The notes: a model not told the origin generated them from the sequence alone. Counted from the first letter of the stretch, positions 18,009 through 27,376 are shown. The stretch: 64,000 nt of DNA from Faucicola osloensis_D (GCA_020041925.1 CP083409.1); one strand, 5' to 3'. Made by a program: numbers and translations.

Positions 18009-18812
18009 ATGGCACATTCGCAGAACTATTCAACGAGCGTTGACGCCCGACTTGCCGTATTGATTGATGCTGATAATGCGTCAGTCAATCATCTTGATGC
18101 GCTGTTGTCTGAAATTGCCACGCTCGGGATTAGTAGCGTTCGACGCGCGTATGGTGATTGGACGCGCCCACAATTAAATAGCTGGAAAAACGTGTTACTG
18201 AGCTATTCGATTCAGCCGATTCAGCAATTTAGTTACACCACGGGTAAAAATGCTACCGATGCAAGTTTAATCATTGATGCGATGGATTTGTTGTATACCG
18301 AGCGTTTTGATGGGTTTTGTTTGGTGTCATCTGACAGCGATTTTACCCGACTTGCCCAGCGTATTCGTGAGCAAGGGTTATTGGTGTATGGTTTTGGTCG
18401 TAGCAACACACCCAAGCCATTTGTGCATGCCTGTGACCGTTTTACTTATCTTGAGTTTTTTGAAGAAAACCAAACCCCTTCGACGGTAGATTTTTATGAC
18501 TCTGCTGATATGCTGTTCTCCACCAAAGGCAATCAGATGAAGCCTGTGGATGTCGCGATCACTTTGGTCAAACTTGCCATCTCAAGTATGGCGGATGACC
18601 AAGGCTGGGCAAATATCGCACCTGTCAAAAACTATCTGCTCAAAGTCGAGCCCGATTTTGATGCGCGCTTGTTTAACTTTAATAAATTCAGTGATTTTCT
18701 ACGTGCCTATCCGCGCTATTTTGAGGTACAAGAGCGCTATCCCAATGACAATCAGCATAAAGTGATTTTTGTGCGCAATGTACCAACCGATGAACCACCA
18801 AACCAACCGTAA
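18009..18812 (+). CDS. NYN-domain putative RNase with OST-HTH/LOTUS domain
   Basis: N-terminal NYN (PIN-like, DUF88/LabA) nuclease fold: the acidic residues expected at the metal site are visible in VLIDADNAS, TDASLIIDAMD and VSSDSDFTRL. The C-terminal part (about residues 175-250, MKPVDVAITLVKLAISSM to FLRAYPRYFEV) matches the OST-HTH/LOTUS type of RNA-binding winged helix. This two-domain layout is common in bacteria and its RNA target is not known. ATG 18009 has GGG at a good distance; GTG 18000 is an alternative start. No partner gene is obvious; nadD begins 66 bp downstream. Confidence 0.85.
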   Translation: MAHSQNYSTSVDARLAVLIDADNASVNHLDALLSEIATLGISSVRRAYGDWTRPQLNSWKNVLLSYSIQPIQQFSYTTGKNATDASLIIDAMDLLYTERFDGFCLVSSDSDFTRLAQRIREQGLLVYGFGRSNTPKPFVHACDRFTYLEFFEENQTPSTVDFYDSADMLFSTKGNQMKPVDVAITLVKLAISSMADDQGWANIAPVKNYLLKVEPDFDARLFNFNKFSDFLRAYPRYFEVQERYPNDNQHKVIFVRNVPTDEPPNQP

Positions 18813-18877
18813 GATGTGTCAGTGATGATGAAGGATTTTAGTTTTGTTTACCCCAACTTTGAATTAGGCGGGTGATT

Positions 18878-19642
18878 ATGATAATGCCTCGCTGTATTCG
18901 TGTTTGGCTGGGTGGCTCATTTGATCCGATACATTTGGCGCATTTACAGATGATTACGCATGTGTACCATGAGCTCATGCGTGCCTTCCCCAATGTTGAT
19001 ATCATCGCCAAATTATTGCCTACAGCAGGTTCGCCCTTAAAAACCCAGCCAACTTCCAACCAGCAGCGCCTTGAGATGCTTGCGCTTGCGATTGACGATG
19101 TGCCTTTTTTGTCGATTGATGAAACTGAGCTACAGTGTCAGCCGCCTGTGTATAGCTTTCTTACCTTGAGTGAGTTTAAACAGCGTTATCCCAATGACCT
19201 ACTGATTTTTATCCTTGGACAAGACAGTGTTGAACAACTTGATAAATGGTATCGCGGCTTTGAGCTACTTTCGCTGACCAATCTATGGGTGCTACCCCGT
19301 CCTGCCTTGGGCAGCCTTAGCCCCACTTTAAACCACAATTTAAGCCACAATTTAAATAAAAATTTGAACCAAAATGCTTTAGCAACTATAGATAAAACCC
19401 CTAGTATAAATATTAATAATCGGTTAGTGCCTTTTATCATTCATTCGCCAAAAGACTTGATAAATCAAACCACTAACCATATTTATATTGATAAGTTTGT
19501 CGTGCCTGATATTGCCAGTCGTGATATCAGAGCTTGGATATACAGCACAGAAGCTCGGCAACGACAGCAAGCACGGCTAAGTTTACCGAGTCAAGTTTAT
19601 CGGTATATTGTTGAGCATCAGTTATATGCCCCACACGTTTAG
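18878..19642 (+). CDS. nadD: Nicotinate-nucleotide adenylyltransferase NadD with Asn-rich insertion
   Basis: Forms nicotinate adenine dinucleotide in NAD synthesis. The nucleotidyltransferase motif GGSFDPIHLAH is at about residues 12-22 and the C-terminal substrate/ATP motif SRDIRAWI (usually S-x-T-x-I-R) at about 214-221. About 40 residues between 146 and 185 are a low-complexity insertion with a four-residue period (HNLS, HNLN, KNLN) not found in typical ~210-aa enzymes. Start ATG 18878 is preceded by AGG nine bases upstream; GTG 18872 and ATG 18884 are alternatives. Followed by rsfS, the usual neighbour. Confidence 0.9.
   Translation: MIMPRCIRVWLGGSFDPIHLAHLQMITHVYHELMRAFPNVDIIAKLLPTAGSPLKTQPTSNQQRLEMLALAIDDVPFLSIDETELQCQPPVYSFLTLSEFKQRYPNDLLIFILGQDSVEQLDKWYRGFELLSLTNLWVLPRPALGSLSPTLNHNLSHNLNKNLNQNALATIDKTPSININNRLVPFIIHSPKDLINQTTNHIYIDKFVVPDIASRDIRAWIYSTEARQRQQARLSLPSQVYRYIVEHQLYAPHV
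19321..19380. repeat. 12-bp tandem repeat inside nadD
   Basis: Five degenerate 12-bp units from 19321 with core CCACAATTTAAA; the second and third units differ at one base. As 12 is a multiple of three the array stays in frame and encodes a tetrapeptide period. Confidence 0.85.
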
Positions 19643-19786
19643 CCTGATATTGATTTACATTTTTTGATAACCTGTGCGTTAGATTTTTGTTAAAATAGCG
19701 CACTTTTTTTAGGATTGTCATGATCCTATTTTAAGCTACCCCTATAACCCAATCATTATGACCCAATTCATGGAACCCACGCATTT

Positions 19787-20188
19787 ATGACCGATACCCA
19801 ATTTGCTAGTTTAGTCAATCAACACCCTGCCCACCAACAGTTAACCATTTGCCTTGACATCGTTCAAGATGCCTTAGATGATTTAAAAGCCAAAAACATT
19901 ACCGTACTCGATGTTGCTGATATGACTGAAGTCATGGAGCGTATCGTGATTGCCGAAGGGACATCTACCCGCCACCTTAAAGCGGTTGCCGACCATGTCG
20001 CGATGAAAGCGAAGCAAGCAGGGTTTAATCCGATTGGTGTGGAAGGTCAAGGCACCAGTGATTGGACTTTGATTGATTTGGGCGCTGTGGTGGTGCATGT
20101 GATGATGCCACAAGCCCGCACGTTTTATGACCTAGAAGGCTTATGGCAGGGTCAATCCCAGCGCGAGCGTATGGAAAAAACGGCGTAG
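19787..20188 (+). CDS. rsfS: Ribosomal silencing factor RsfS (Iojap family)
   Basis: Binds uL14 on the large ribosomal subunit and blocks subunit joining in starvation. Family blocks visible: KAKNITVLDVADMTEVMERIVIAEGTSTRH (about 35-64), GQGTSDWTLIDLGAVVVHVM and FYDLEGLW near the C-terminus. 133 aa, slightly longer than the E. coli protein. It follows nadD, the conserved order, although 144 bp separate them. Confidence 0.95.
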   Translation: MTDTQFASLVNQHPAHQQLTICLDIVQDALDDLKAKNITVLDVADMTEVMERIVIAEGTSTRHLKAVADHVAMKAKQAGFNPIGVEGQGTSDWTLIDLGAVVVHVMMPQARTFYDLEGLWQGQSQRERMEKTA

Positions 20189-20257
20189 TATAATAGTCTA
20201 TAGCTTAGTTTAGACTATGTTATGCAAACTATGCGTTATAAACTAGACGCTACAACC

Positions 20258-20288
20258 AAATGGGTAAACAAGTTTTACCCATTTTTTT
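20258..20288. terminator. Terminator between rsfS and efeU
   Basis: AAATGGGTAAA / TTTTACCCATTT with a 4-base loop and a T run on the plus strand and A run on the other side; it can serve rsfS and possibly the convergent efeU. Confidence 0.85.
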
Positions 20289-20315
20289 ATGCCGTTAATT
20301 GTCTTTGGCTAAAAG

Positions 20316-22112
20316 TTATGCCAATGCAGCCGTTTGCTGACGTTGATGGTTTTTCATCCAAAGATTGATGGCGATTACAATAATAACATAGCCGATTTGT
20401 GCCAAAAATGTCTGTAGCGTCGGGTAGAATCCCAACGATTCAATGGCGGGCAAGCGGCTCAGGGCGGTCATCGGTAGATACCCTGTCAATTGTAGCGCGT
20501 GCAAACTAACGCCTAAAATCTTAAAGCCCAGTAGGTAAATCACCCAAGTTAAGACTTTAAATAATTGTGGAATCGGTAATTTAACCGAGGTTTTTAGCAT
20601 CACCCAAGCCACTGCTGCCAGTGCTACAAGCGCCAAACCAATCCCGGTTAAAAAATCACTCATGCTGATATTGGGTAATATACCGACGTAAAATAATATG
20701 GTCTCTGCGCCTTCTCGAAACACAGATAGAAAGCTCAATCCAAATAACGACACAAAGCTACCTGCCGTCATGGCTTGTCCCATATGACGCTTGATATAAG
20801 CATTCCATGATTGGACGGATGATTTGCTATGCAGCCACGCCCCGATGCCGATCATCATAATCACCGCAACGATGCCTATCACCCCTTCAAACATCTCACG
20901 ATTGGCGGCAGAAGTCACTGCAGGGAATAATAGCTGTAATGCCATCGCGCCTGCGATACTGGCAAGTAGGCCAAAAGCGACACCAGCATACACCCATTTT
21001 TTGGCTTTGACTTGTTTGGCAGCGGTTAAAGCCGATAACAGCGAGATGACAATCAATAAGGCTTCTAGCCCTTCTCGAAGCAAAATCAGCATCGAGTCAA
21101 CCGCGGTATATTGCGCTGTTGGATTGATTGCCGCCAATTCATTGATAATCGATTGCAGTGTTTGCTGCTGTTTAGGGTCTTGCCCCTTCGCCATGGCTAG
21201 CGGAATTTGACTTTCCACCCGATTATATAAACTGGGGTTACGCGTGCTGACATCGCCTTCGACCGTTGGCCATATACTAATAAACTCGCCTAACTTGGCT
21301 TGACCAGTCGCTGCATCGTTTGTTTTAAACGCCTGTAAACCATCGCGCAGTAGCTGGATACTATCTGCCAGAGTGACAGTTTGTGTGGTTTGTACAGCAG
21401 CTACGTCACCTTTGTTATAACTGTCGATGGCGTCTTTTAGGGCGGCAGATTGGGTTTTGATTTGCGCCATATTGATGGGTTGGGTTTCAATCGCCACTCG
21501 CATCAGCGCCATGGATGTTTCGATTTTGCCGTAGTGCCCCATACTGGTATTGCGTACGACCCGCTCATTACCTAGCCAAACTGCATTAAACTGGTTGTAA
21601 GCCGCCCGTAACGCTTCGACATCTGTCGATGCTGCCCGTTGTATGACTTGATTAAGATTGTCATACGCCGGTACCATTTTTTTGGCAAACTCTTTTCGCT
21701 TCGCGCTGTAATCTACAGGATTTTGTTCTTTTTCAAAGGCATATAATGCATTTGATACGGCTGATAAATTGGCTTCTGTGGGGTTGCTGACGGCTTGCCC
21801 AATCGCTTGGCTTGTCTGTTGCCCAAGCGTGGAATTTTTTGCCGTTGCATCAATGGCATCAAAGGCTGTTTGAATTTGCGCAAGGGTGTCCTTGGCTTTT
21901 GAAGTATCATTGGCTTTAATTGCCGCCATCGCGTCTGATAGCTTGATAAAAATAGGGCTTAAATTCAGCTTTTTGCTGGCTGATTGGCTGGCTTGCGTCG
22001 CTATCTGCGCACTTGCAGGCATTGGTTGCTGCGCTTGTAAGCCTTGGCTACTGATGAGCAGCGAACTTGCTAGACCAAAACTTAGCAAGGTTTTTTGGGT
22101 GATGTTTATCAT
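20316..22112 (-). CDS. efeU: FTR1-family iron permease (EfeU-like) with N-terminal periplasmic domain
   Basis: Iron permease. The two iron-transport motifs of the FTR1 family are present: REGLE at residues 346-350 and REGAE at 466-470, in a C-terminal seven-helix domain. Unlike E. coli EfeU (about 276 aa), the protein is 598 aa: a signal peptide (to about residue 28) is followed by about 310 soluble, helical residues that should sit in the periplasm and might collect iron. Third gene of the efeO-efeB-efeU operon under the Fur box at 24593. A 14-bp tandem repeat lies just before its start. Confidence 0.9.
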   Translation of the reverse strand: MINITQKTLLSFGLASSLLISSQGLQAQQPMPASAQIATQASQSASKKLNLSPIFIKLSDAMAAIKANDTSKAKDTLAQIQTAFDAIDATAKNSTLGQQTSQAIGQAVSNPTEANLSAVSNALYAFEKEQNPVDYSAKRKEFAKKMVPAYDNLNQVIQRAASTDVEALRAAYNQFNAVWLGNERVVRNTSMGHYGKIETSMALMRVAIETQPINMAQIKTQSAALKDAIDSYNKGDVAAVQTTQTVTLADSIQLLRDGLQAFKTNDAATGQAKLGEFISIWPTVEGDVSTRNPSLYNRVESQIPLAMAKGQDPKQQQTLQSIINELAAINPTAQYTAVDSMLILLREGLEALLIVISLLSALTAAKQVKAKKWVYAGVAFGLLASIAGAMALQLLFPAVTSAANREMFEGVIGIVAVIMMIGIGAWLHSKSSVQSWNAYIKRHMGQAMTAGSFVSLFGLSFLSVFREGAETILFYVGILPNISMSDFLTGIGLALVALAAVAWVMLKTSVKLPIPQLFKVLTWVIYLLGFKILGVSLHALQLTGYLPMTALSRLPAIESLGFYPTLQTFLAQIGYVIIVIAINLWMKNHQRQQTAALA

Positions 22113-22126
22113 GAGTAACTTTTTAA

Positions 22127-22180
22127 CCTTCTATTTAACCGTCTATTTTTAAGCGTGTATTTTTAACCATCTATTTTTAA
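22127..22180. repeat. 14-bp tandem repeat between efeB and efeU
   Basis: Three full 14-bp units (22139, 22153, 22167; core TCTATTTTTAA) preceded by a shortened 12-bp unit (22127). It fills most of the 91-bp gap between efeB and efeU, so its copy number sets the distance between the two cistrons. Confidence 0.8.
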
Positions 22181-22203
22181 CTGATGCTTGTTGCATTTTA
22201 ACC

Positions 22204-23544
22204 TTAAGCTTCAAATAATGCTTGTCCAATGTAGCCACCTTGCGGGATACCACCGAAGCAAGCAAATAGCCCACTGCCAATGTGGGTGGTGTATTCATTC
22301 ATTTTATCAAGACGACCTAGGGCATTTTGGATGATGATAAATTGCTCGGGCGATTTTTGGAAGGAAATAAACAGCAGCCCTGAATCAAACTGCCCGGTGG
22401 CTGGGTTAATGCCGCTACTGTAAGAATACGAACGGCGTAGCATCTCCACGCCTGTGCGTTTTGCCAGTCCCATGTGGGAAATTTCAGGTATCACTGCTTT
22501 ACCCTGCGCGTCTTTGGCATGCACATCAAAGGTGTCAAATTCGCCTTTTTGTCCAATCGCCGCGCCGCTATCACGATGTCGACCAAAGGTGTCTTCTTGA
22601 CCTTTAAGCGAGGTGCGATCCCAAGTTTCAAGATGCATTTGGATGATGCGAGTGACCAAATAAGTACCGCCTTTCATCCAATCAGGCGCGTCCGCCCATA
22701 AGTTTTTTTCCGCAGACTTGATGGTGCTTTGGTTGGCAGTGCCGTCTTTAAAGCCGAATAAATTACGGGGCGTATGATTGCCGGTATCAAACCCAACAAA
22801 ACCTGACTGACTCCAACGCATGGTAATATTAGAACGCGCTTGGCGAACCAGTTGCCGTACCGCGTGGAACGCCACTTGGGCATCTTCGGCGCAGGCTTGA
22901 ATACAGATATCACCCCCCGTCAAATTTTCTCGTAATTGATCGCGCGGGAACTTGGGCAAGTCTTGGAATTCTTTGGGCTGCTTATGGGTAAGTCCCATCT
23001 TTTTTAGAAAACTTGGGCTAATGCCAAAGGTCAACGTCAATCCGTACGCGCCCATGCTGTCTGCTTCGCCTGTGTCGGTCGGGGGCACAAACGGGTTTTT
23101 TTCATACGCTTTGATGTTTTTACCTTGCGTCAAATTGGCCGCATAGGTCGTCCAGTCTTTGAACATCTGTTTGACATCGTCGAGCTTATCGGTATGTAAA
23201 TCCATTACCAAAAAATAAATATTACGCTGTGACGGCGTGGTAATGCCTGCTTGGTGTTCGCCATAAAAATCATATTTGACATCCGCAAAACAATTTTTGG
23301 TAGTATTGGCATCACTACCGGCATGTTTAGGATTTTCGTTTTTATCGCTATCTTTGGACTGATTACCATCCAAAGCTTGCAAGTTAGGTAAGTTTTCACT
23401 TGGTTTTTGCTGACAGGCTGACACGGCTAAACCTGCGCCTGCGACACTGAGCGCACCAAATTGGCGTAAAAAACTGCGACGATTTGACATTTTTAATCCC
23501 ACCCCTGTTTCTTGCGCTTGCTTATCTAATTTACTATGTTTCAT
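22204..23544 (-). CDS. efeB: Dye-decolorizing heme peroxidase / deferrochelatase EfeB
   Basis: Periplasmic Dyp-type heme peroxidase of the Efe iron system. A Tat signal (SNRRSFLRQF, about residues 20-29) with a hydrophobic stretch that ends in SACQ suggests export by Tat and possibly lipidation. The Dyp signature NLFGFKDGTAN (Gly-x-x-Asp-Gly, catalytic Asp) is present, followed by the DRTSLKGQEDTFGRHRDSGA block characteristic of EfeB, and a C-terminal heme region (HIGSGLFACFGG). Start 23544 has AGGGG at good spacing; a later ATG at 23490 would also keep the Tat motif. Between efeO and efeU. Confidence 0.93.
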   Translation of the reverse strand: MKHSKLDKQAQETGVGLKMSNRRSFLRQFGALSVAGAGLAVSACQQKPSENLPNLQALDGNQSKDSDKNENPKHAGSDANTTKNCFADVKYDFYGEHQAGITTPSQRNIYFLVMDLHTDKLDDVKQMFKDWTTYAANLTQGKNIKAYEKNPFVPPTDTGEADSMGAYGLTLTFGISPSFLKKMGLTHKQPKEFQDLPKFPRDQLRENLTGGDICIQACAEDAQVAFHAVRQLVRQARSNITMRWSQSGFVGFDTGNHTPRNLFGFKDGTANQSTIKSAEKNLWADAPDWMKGGTYLVTRIIQMHLETWDRTSLKGQEDTFGRHRDSGAAIGQKGEFDTFDVHAKDAQGKAVIPEISHMGLAKRTGVEMLRRSYSYSSGINPATGQFDSGLLFISFQKSPEQFIIIQNALGRLDKMNEYTTHIGSGLFACFGGIPQGGYIGQALFEA

Positions 23545-23623
23545 ACTGCCCCTAACTTGATACTTACCTTTTTATGCCGCCCTAAAACCGTCAAGTGAAG
23601 CAGTTTTTTGCTTCACCTTTGAC

Positions 23624-24526
23624 TTATTGCAATACAATGCCCATCTGCGCTAAGGATTCGCCAAGTCTATTCACCGCTTCGGCTAGCGCTTTGGTATCTG
23701 CAGGGGTTAACTCTTTATAGGATTTATAGTCTTGTTGCCCGACTTGGTGTTTGGCAAGTAGTTGGTTGACTGCGTCAAATTTTTGCTCAAGCTCCGTGAC
23801 TAACGCTGGGTTTTTGGCTTGGATTTTTGGTTTTAAAATGGCAAATATTTTCTCGGCGCCTTCAATATTGGCTTTAAAATCATACAAGTCTGTGTGCGAA
23901 AAAATTTCTTCTTCGCCGGTGATTTTGCTCGTTGATACTTCATTGAGCAAATCTACTGAACCTTGCACCATCAAATCGCCTGTGACCTCTGCCGTCGGAA
24001 TTTTGGCGTGCAACTCTTTGACATCTGCAATCAGTTGTTTGCCCAGTTTTTCGGTGCCTTTGGTGGTATTTTGCGTCCACAAGATTTTTTCAATCGCATG
24101 GAAGCCTGTCCATGCTTCATTGGGCTCAAGGTCGGCTTCACGGTTATCGATACGTGGGTCAAGGTCGCCAAAACTTTCAGCAATCGGCTCTGAGCGCTCA
24201 TAATACATGCGTACTTTTGGGTATAACGCCTTCGCCTCTTCTAATTTACCCGCTTCGAGCAGTGCGACAAATTTTTGGGTATCGGCGAGCAAGCTATCAA
24301 TTTGGGTTTGTACCCAAGCTTTGTATTCCGCCGTTTCTTTACTCAAATCAACTGAGCTCTGCGCCGACGCTGTGACTGCAGAAGCGTTAGTCGTTGCAGG
24401 TGCTGTTGCGGCACTACTTGCAGCAGCTGCTACGTCGGTTTTTTTCTCGGTTTTTTGGCAAGCCGTCAAGAGTAATGCAGATATCGTCAGGGGTAATATT
24501 GATAAAGTAAAAGTACGGCTCAACAT
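23624..24526 (-). CDS. efeO: EfeO/EfeM-like imelysin (M75) iron-uptake lipoprotein
   Basis: Periplasmic iron-binding component. Lipoprotein signal with lipobox LLTAC at about residues 18-22, an Ala/Thr-rich linker, then an M75/imelysin domain with the GFHAIEKILW motif (His-x-x-Glu putative metal site). It lacks the N-terminal cupredoxin domain of E. coli EfeO, so it is the shorter EfeM-like form. First gene of the operon; the Fur box lies 67 bp upstream of its start. Confidence 0.88.
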   Translation of the reverse strand: MLSRTFTLSILPLTISALLLTACQKTEKKTDVAAAASSAATAPATTNASAVTASAQSSVDLSKETAEYKAWVQTQIDSLLADTQKFVALLEAGKLEEAKALYPKVRMYYERSEPIAESFGDLDPRIDNREADLEPNEAWTGFHAIEKILWTQNTTKGTEKLGKQLIADVKELHAKIPTAEVTGDLMVQGSVDLLNEVSTSKITGEEEIFSHTDLYDFKANIEGAEKIFAILKPKIQAKNPALVTELEQKFDAVNQLLAKHQVGQQDYKSYKELTPADTKALAEAVNRLGESLAQMGIVLQ

Positions 24527-24592
24527 AAAACATCCTTAAAAGTAAACACGATTAAATAATAAAAAAAATAATGACAATTTGCGAATTATAGT

Positions 24593-24611
24593 GTAAATGA
24601 GAATCGTTATC
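24593..24611. promoter_or_regulatory. Fur box upstream of efeO-efeB-efeU
   Basis: The 19-bp sequence GTAAATGAGAATCGTTATC matches the classical Fur consensus at 15 of 19 positions, sitting 67 bp before the efeO start. Iron-replete repression of the operon is inferred from this. Confidence 0.82.
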
Positions 24612-24655
24612 AATATTTATTTTGCTTTGATTGCGCTTAGAAGTTTAAGCAAAAA

Positions 24656-24679
24656 AATACCCCGCAGCAGCGAGGTATT
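24656..24679 (-). terminator. Terminator after pstB
   Basis: Minus-strand stem ATACCTCGC / GCGGGGTAT with one mismatch and loop TGCT, followed by a T run; it ends the pst operon 42 bp after pstB. Confidence 0.75.
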
Positions 24680-24721
24680 ATGATTGGCTATGACGCGCAG
24701 ATCGCCTAATAACAAAATAAC

Positions 24722-25477
24722 CTAGCCGAATTTACCCGTGATGTATTCTTCAGTTTCTTTACGGTCTGGGTTGGTGAACATTTTATCGGTATCCCCCATT
24801 TCCATCATTTCGCCCAAGTACATAAACGCGGTATAGTCAGATACCCGTGCCGCTTGCTGCATGTTGTGGGTGACGATGGCGATGGTGTAATCATTTTTTA
24901 GGTCTGAAATCAAATCTTCAATTGAGCCTGTTGAGATAGGGTCAAGTGCCGAGGTGGGTTCGTCTAGTAGCAATACTTCAGGACGGGTTGCCACACCGCG
25001 GGCGATGCATAGACGCTGCTGCTGACCACCAGACAATGACAGACCCGATGCTTTAAGTTTATCTTTGACTTCAGTCCACAGTGCCGATTTTTTGAGCGCC
25101 CATTCAACGCGCTCGTCTAGCTCAGCGCGGCTTAAGCTTTCGTACAGACGCACACCGAATGCCACGTTGTCATAGATTGACATTGGAAATGGCGTTGGTT
25201 TTTGGAATACCATACCCACGCGAGCACGCAGCAAGTTGACGTCCACCGATTTATCCAAGATGTTTTGTCCATCTAGGTTAATTTCACCCGTGGCACTCAT
25301 GCCTGGGTATAGGTCATACATACGGTTAAAGGTACGCAGCAGAGTTGATTTACCACAGCCTGACGGTCCGATAAACGCGGTAACTTTTTTGTCAGCAATA
25401 TCGATGTTGATATTTTTAAGGGCTAAAAATTTACCGTAATAAAACTCTAGATTACGAATTTGCATTTTTGCGGTCAT
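24722..25477 (-). CDS. pstB: Phosphate ABC transporter ATPase PstB
   Basis: ATPase of the high-affinity phosphate importer. Walker A GPSGCGKST, signature LSGGQQQR, Walker B VLLLDEPTSALD and the C-terminal GDTDKMFTNP / EEYITGKFG ending typical of PstB are visible; 251 aa is normal. Last gene of pstS-pstC-pstA-pstB; phoU is not present next to it. Confidence 0.97.
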   Translation of the reverse strand: MTAKMQIRNLEFYYGKFLALKNINIDIADKKVTAFIGPSGCGKSTLLRTFNRMYDLYPGMSATGEINLDGQNILDKSVDVNLLRARVGMVFQKPTPFPMSIYDNVAFGVRLYESLSRAELDERVEWALKKSALWTEVKDKLKASGLSLSGGQQQRLCIARGVATRPEVLLLDEPTSALDPISTGSIEDLISDLKNDYTIAIVTHNMQQAARVSDYTAFMYLGEMMEMGDTDKMFTNPDRKETEEYITGKFG

Positions 25478-25538
25478 GATGAATACCTTAATAAATTTTG
25501 TTTGATACTAGCAAATAGCTTTAATCTTCTATTGATCA

Positions 25539-26408
25539 TCAATGTGATGATTGCTCTTTACCACTTAAGGCACGTGCCAAAATATTCAATGTTAATACTG
25601 CCAAGGTGATGAGTAACGCACCTGCCCAAGCCAATTGGTTTGAAATAGGGTATGGCTGGCTGGCGTATTGATAAATCACGTTTGGTAAGTTGGCAATGGG
25701 TTGACCCATATCGGTACTAAAGAATTGGTTATTGAGCGCGGTAAATAGTAATGGCGCAGTCTCACCCGAGATACGCGCAAATGCCAGTAAGATACCTGTT
25801 AATACCCCAGTTTTGGCAGCACGTAACGTAACGGATGTTACCAGTTTCCATTTTGGCGTTCCTAACGCATAAGCCGCTTCACGCAATGTATTGGGAATTA
25901 GACGAAGCATATTTTCGGTGGTACGTACCACCACAGGAATAACCAATAGCGCTAAAGCCATTGCACCTGCCCAACCTGAGAAGTTACGACCTTGTACCAT
26001 CAACGCAAAAATAAATAGACCAATCACAATCGAGGGTGCTGATAGCAAAATGTCGTTCATAAAACGGGTGACTTTACCAAGCCAGCTGTTTTCGGCAAAT
26101 TCAGCCAGATAAATACCTGCCATGACACCAATCGGGGTGCCGACTACAAGCCCTAATCCTGTCACCATGATTGAGCCGATAATCGCATTGCGAAGACCGC
26201 CGATTTCGTTTGGCGATGGCGTGTCTTGAGTAAAAATAGGCATGGTCAATAACGCATGCGAACCTGATAAAAACAATTTGAATAAAATTAAACCTAAGAA
26301 GGTCAAGCCAAATACAATGGACAAACCGGCAAATATCAGTCCTAAAGCATTGCTTAGACGGCGGCGTTTGTAAATGGCGTTATTACGATTCATGTTGATA
26401 GTAGTCAT
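25539..26408 (-). CDS. pstA: Phosphate ABC transporter permease PstA
   Basis: Inner-membrane permease with six membrane segments and the EAA-type loop (NTLREAAYALGTPKWKLVTSVTL). ATG 26408 follows GGGGA at 5 bases and gives 289 aa; an in-frame ATG at 26429 would overlap the pstC stop by 4 bases and add 7 residues, so either is possible. It pairs with PstC to form the channel. Confidence 0.95.
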   Translation of the reverse strand: MTTINMNRNNAIYKRRRLSNALGLIFAGLSIVFGLTFLGLILFKLFLSGSHALLTMPIFTQDTPSPNEIGGLRNAIIGSIMVTGLGLVVGTPIGVMAGIYLAEFAENSWLGKVTRFMNDILLSAPSIVIGLFIFALMVQGRNFSGWAGAMALALLVIPVVVRTTENMLRLIPNTLREAAYALGTPKWKLVTSVTLRAAKTGVLTGILLAFARISGETAPLLFTALNNQFFSTDMGQPIANLPNVIYQYASQPYPISNQLAWAGALLITLAVLTLNILARALSGKEQSSH

Positions 26409-26425
26409 AGTATTCCCCAGCGTCC

Positions 26426-27376
26426 TCATTTCGTACCCGCATTTTTATCCATACGACTGAGCATCAATTTTGAAATCACCAGTACAATAAAGGTAATAAT
26501 AAATAGTAAGAAACCTAAATGTAGTAGTGATGATTGGTGCAAGCCTTCAGACTCTGCAAATTCATTTGCCAATGCCGAAGTGATTGACACCCCTGACTGG
26601 AACAAACTTGGACTGACGTTATAAGCATTACCAATAACAAAGGTGACTGCCATCGTTTCACCCAATGCGCGACCCAATCCCAAAATGATACCGCCCATCA
26701 CACCGGCTTTGGTATAAGGCAACACCACGTATCGCATCACTTCCCAAGTGGTTGAACCCAAACCATAGGCAGATTCTTTAAGCATCTTTGGCGTAATGGA
26801 GAAAACGTCACGCATGACCGATGCAATAAACGGGATAATCATCACTGCCAAAATCAAACTTGCAGTAAACAGACCAATACCCATCGGCGCACCTTGGAAT
26901 AAACGACCCACATAAGGTACATCACCCAAATGGTCAATCAGCCAAGGCTGGATATGTTCTGAAAACCAAGGCGCAAATACGAAAAATCCCCACATACCAT
27001 AGATAATTGAAGGGATACCCGCTAACAACTCAATGGCAATACCCAAAGGACGTTTTAAAAAATTTGGGCAAAGCTCTGTCAAAAACATGGCAATACCAAA
27101 ACTTACCGGCACCGCAATCAAAATGGCAATGACAGAAGTCACCAACGTACCATAGATTGGTGCGAGTGCGCCGTATACATCCATCCCTGTATCCCAGTCT
27201 TTACTGGTATAAAAGTTAATGCCAAACGCTTTCATACTTGGCAATGCGCCAAGAAATAGTGAGATTAAAATACCACCTAACAACAGCAGCACGATAAACG
27301 CAAAAAGACGAGTCGCGTTGACAAACAACCAGTCTAATTGTTTTTGCTTTGCGAGTTTTGCGTGTAAATCCGACAT
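26426..27376 (-). CDS. pstC: Phosphate ABC transporter permease PstC
   Basis: Partner permease of PstA, 316 aa with six membrane segments; the EAA loop appears as MLKESAYGLGSTTWEVMRYVVLP and the family segment ELLAGIPSIIYGMWGFFVFAP is clear. Second gene of the operon, 140 bp after pstS; the gap contains a hairpin that may reduce its expression relative to pstS. Confidence 0.96.
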   Translation of the reverse strand: MSDLHAKLAKQKQLDWLFVNATRLFAFIVLLLLGGILISLFLGALPSMKAFGINFYTSKDWDTGMDVYGALAPIYGTLVTSVIAILIAVPVSFGIAMFLTELCPNFLKRPLGIAIELLAGIPSIIYGMWGFFVFAPWFSEHIQPWLIDHLGDVPYVGRLFQGAPMGIGLFTASLILAVMIIPFIASVMRDVFSITPKMLKESAYGLGSTTWEVMRYVVLPYTKAGVMGGIILGLGRALGETMAVTFVIGNAYNVSPSLFQSGVSITSALANEFAESEGLHQSSLLHLGFLLFIITFIVLVISKLMLSRMDKNAGTK

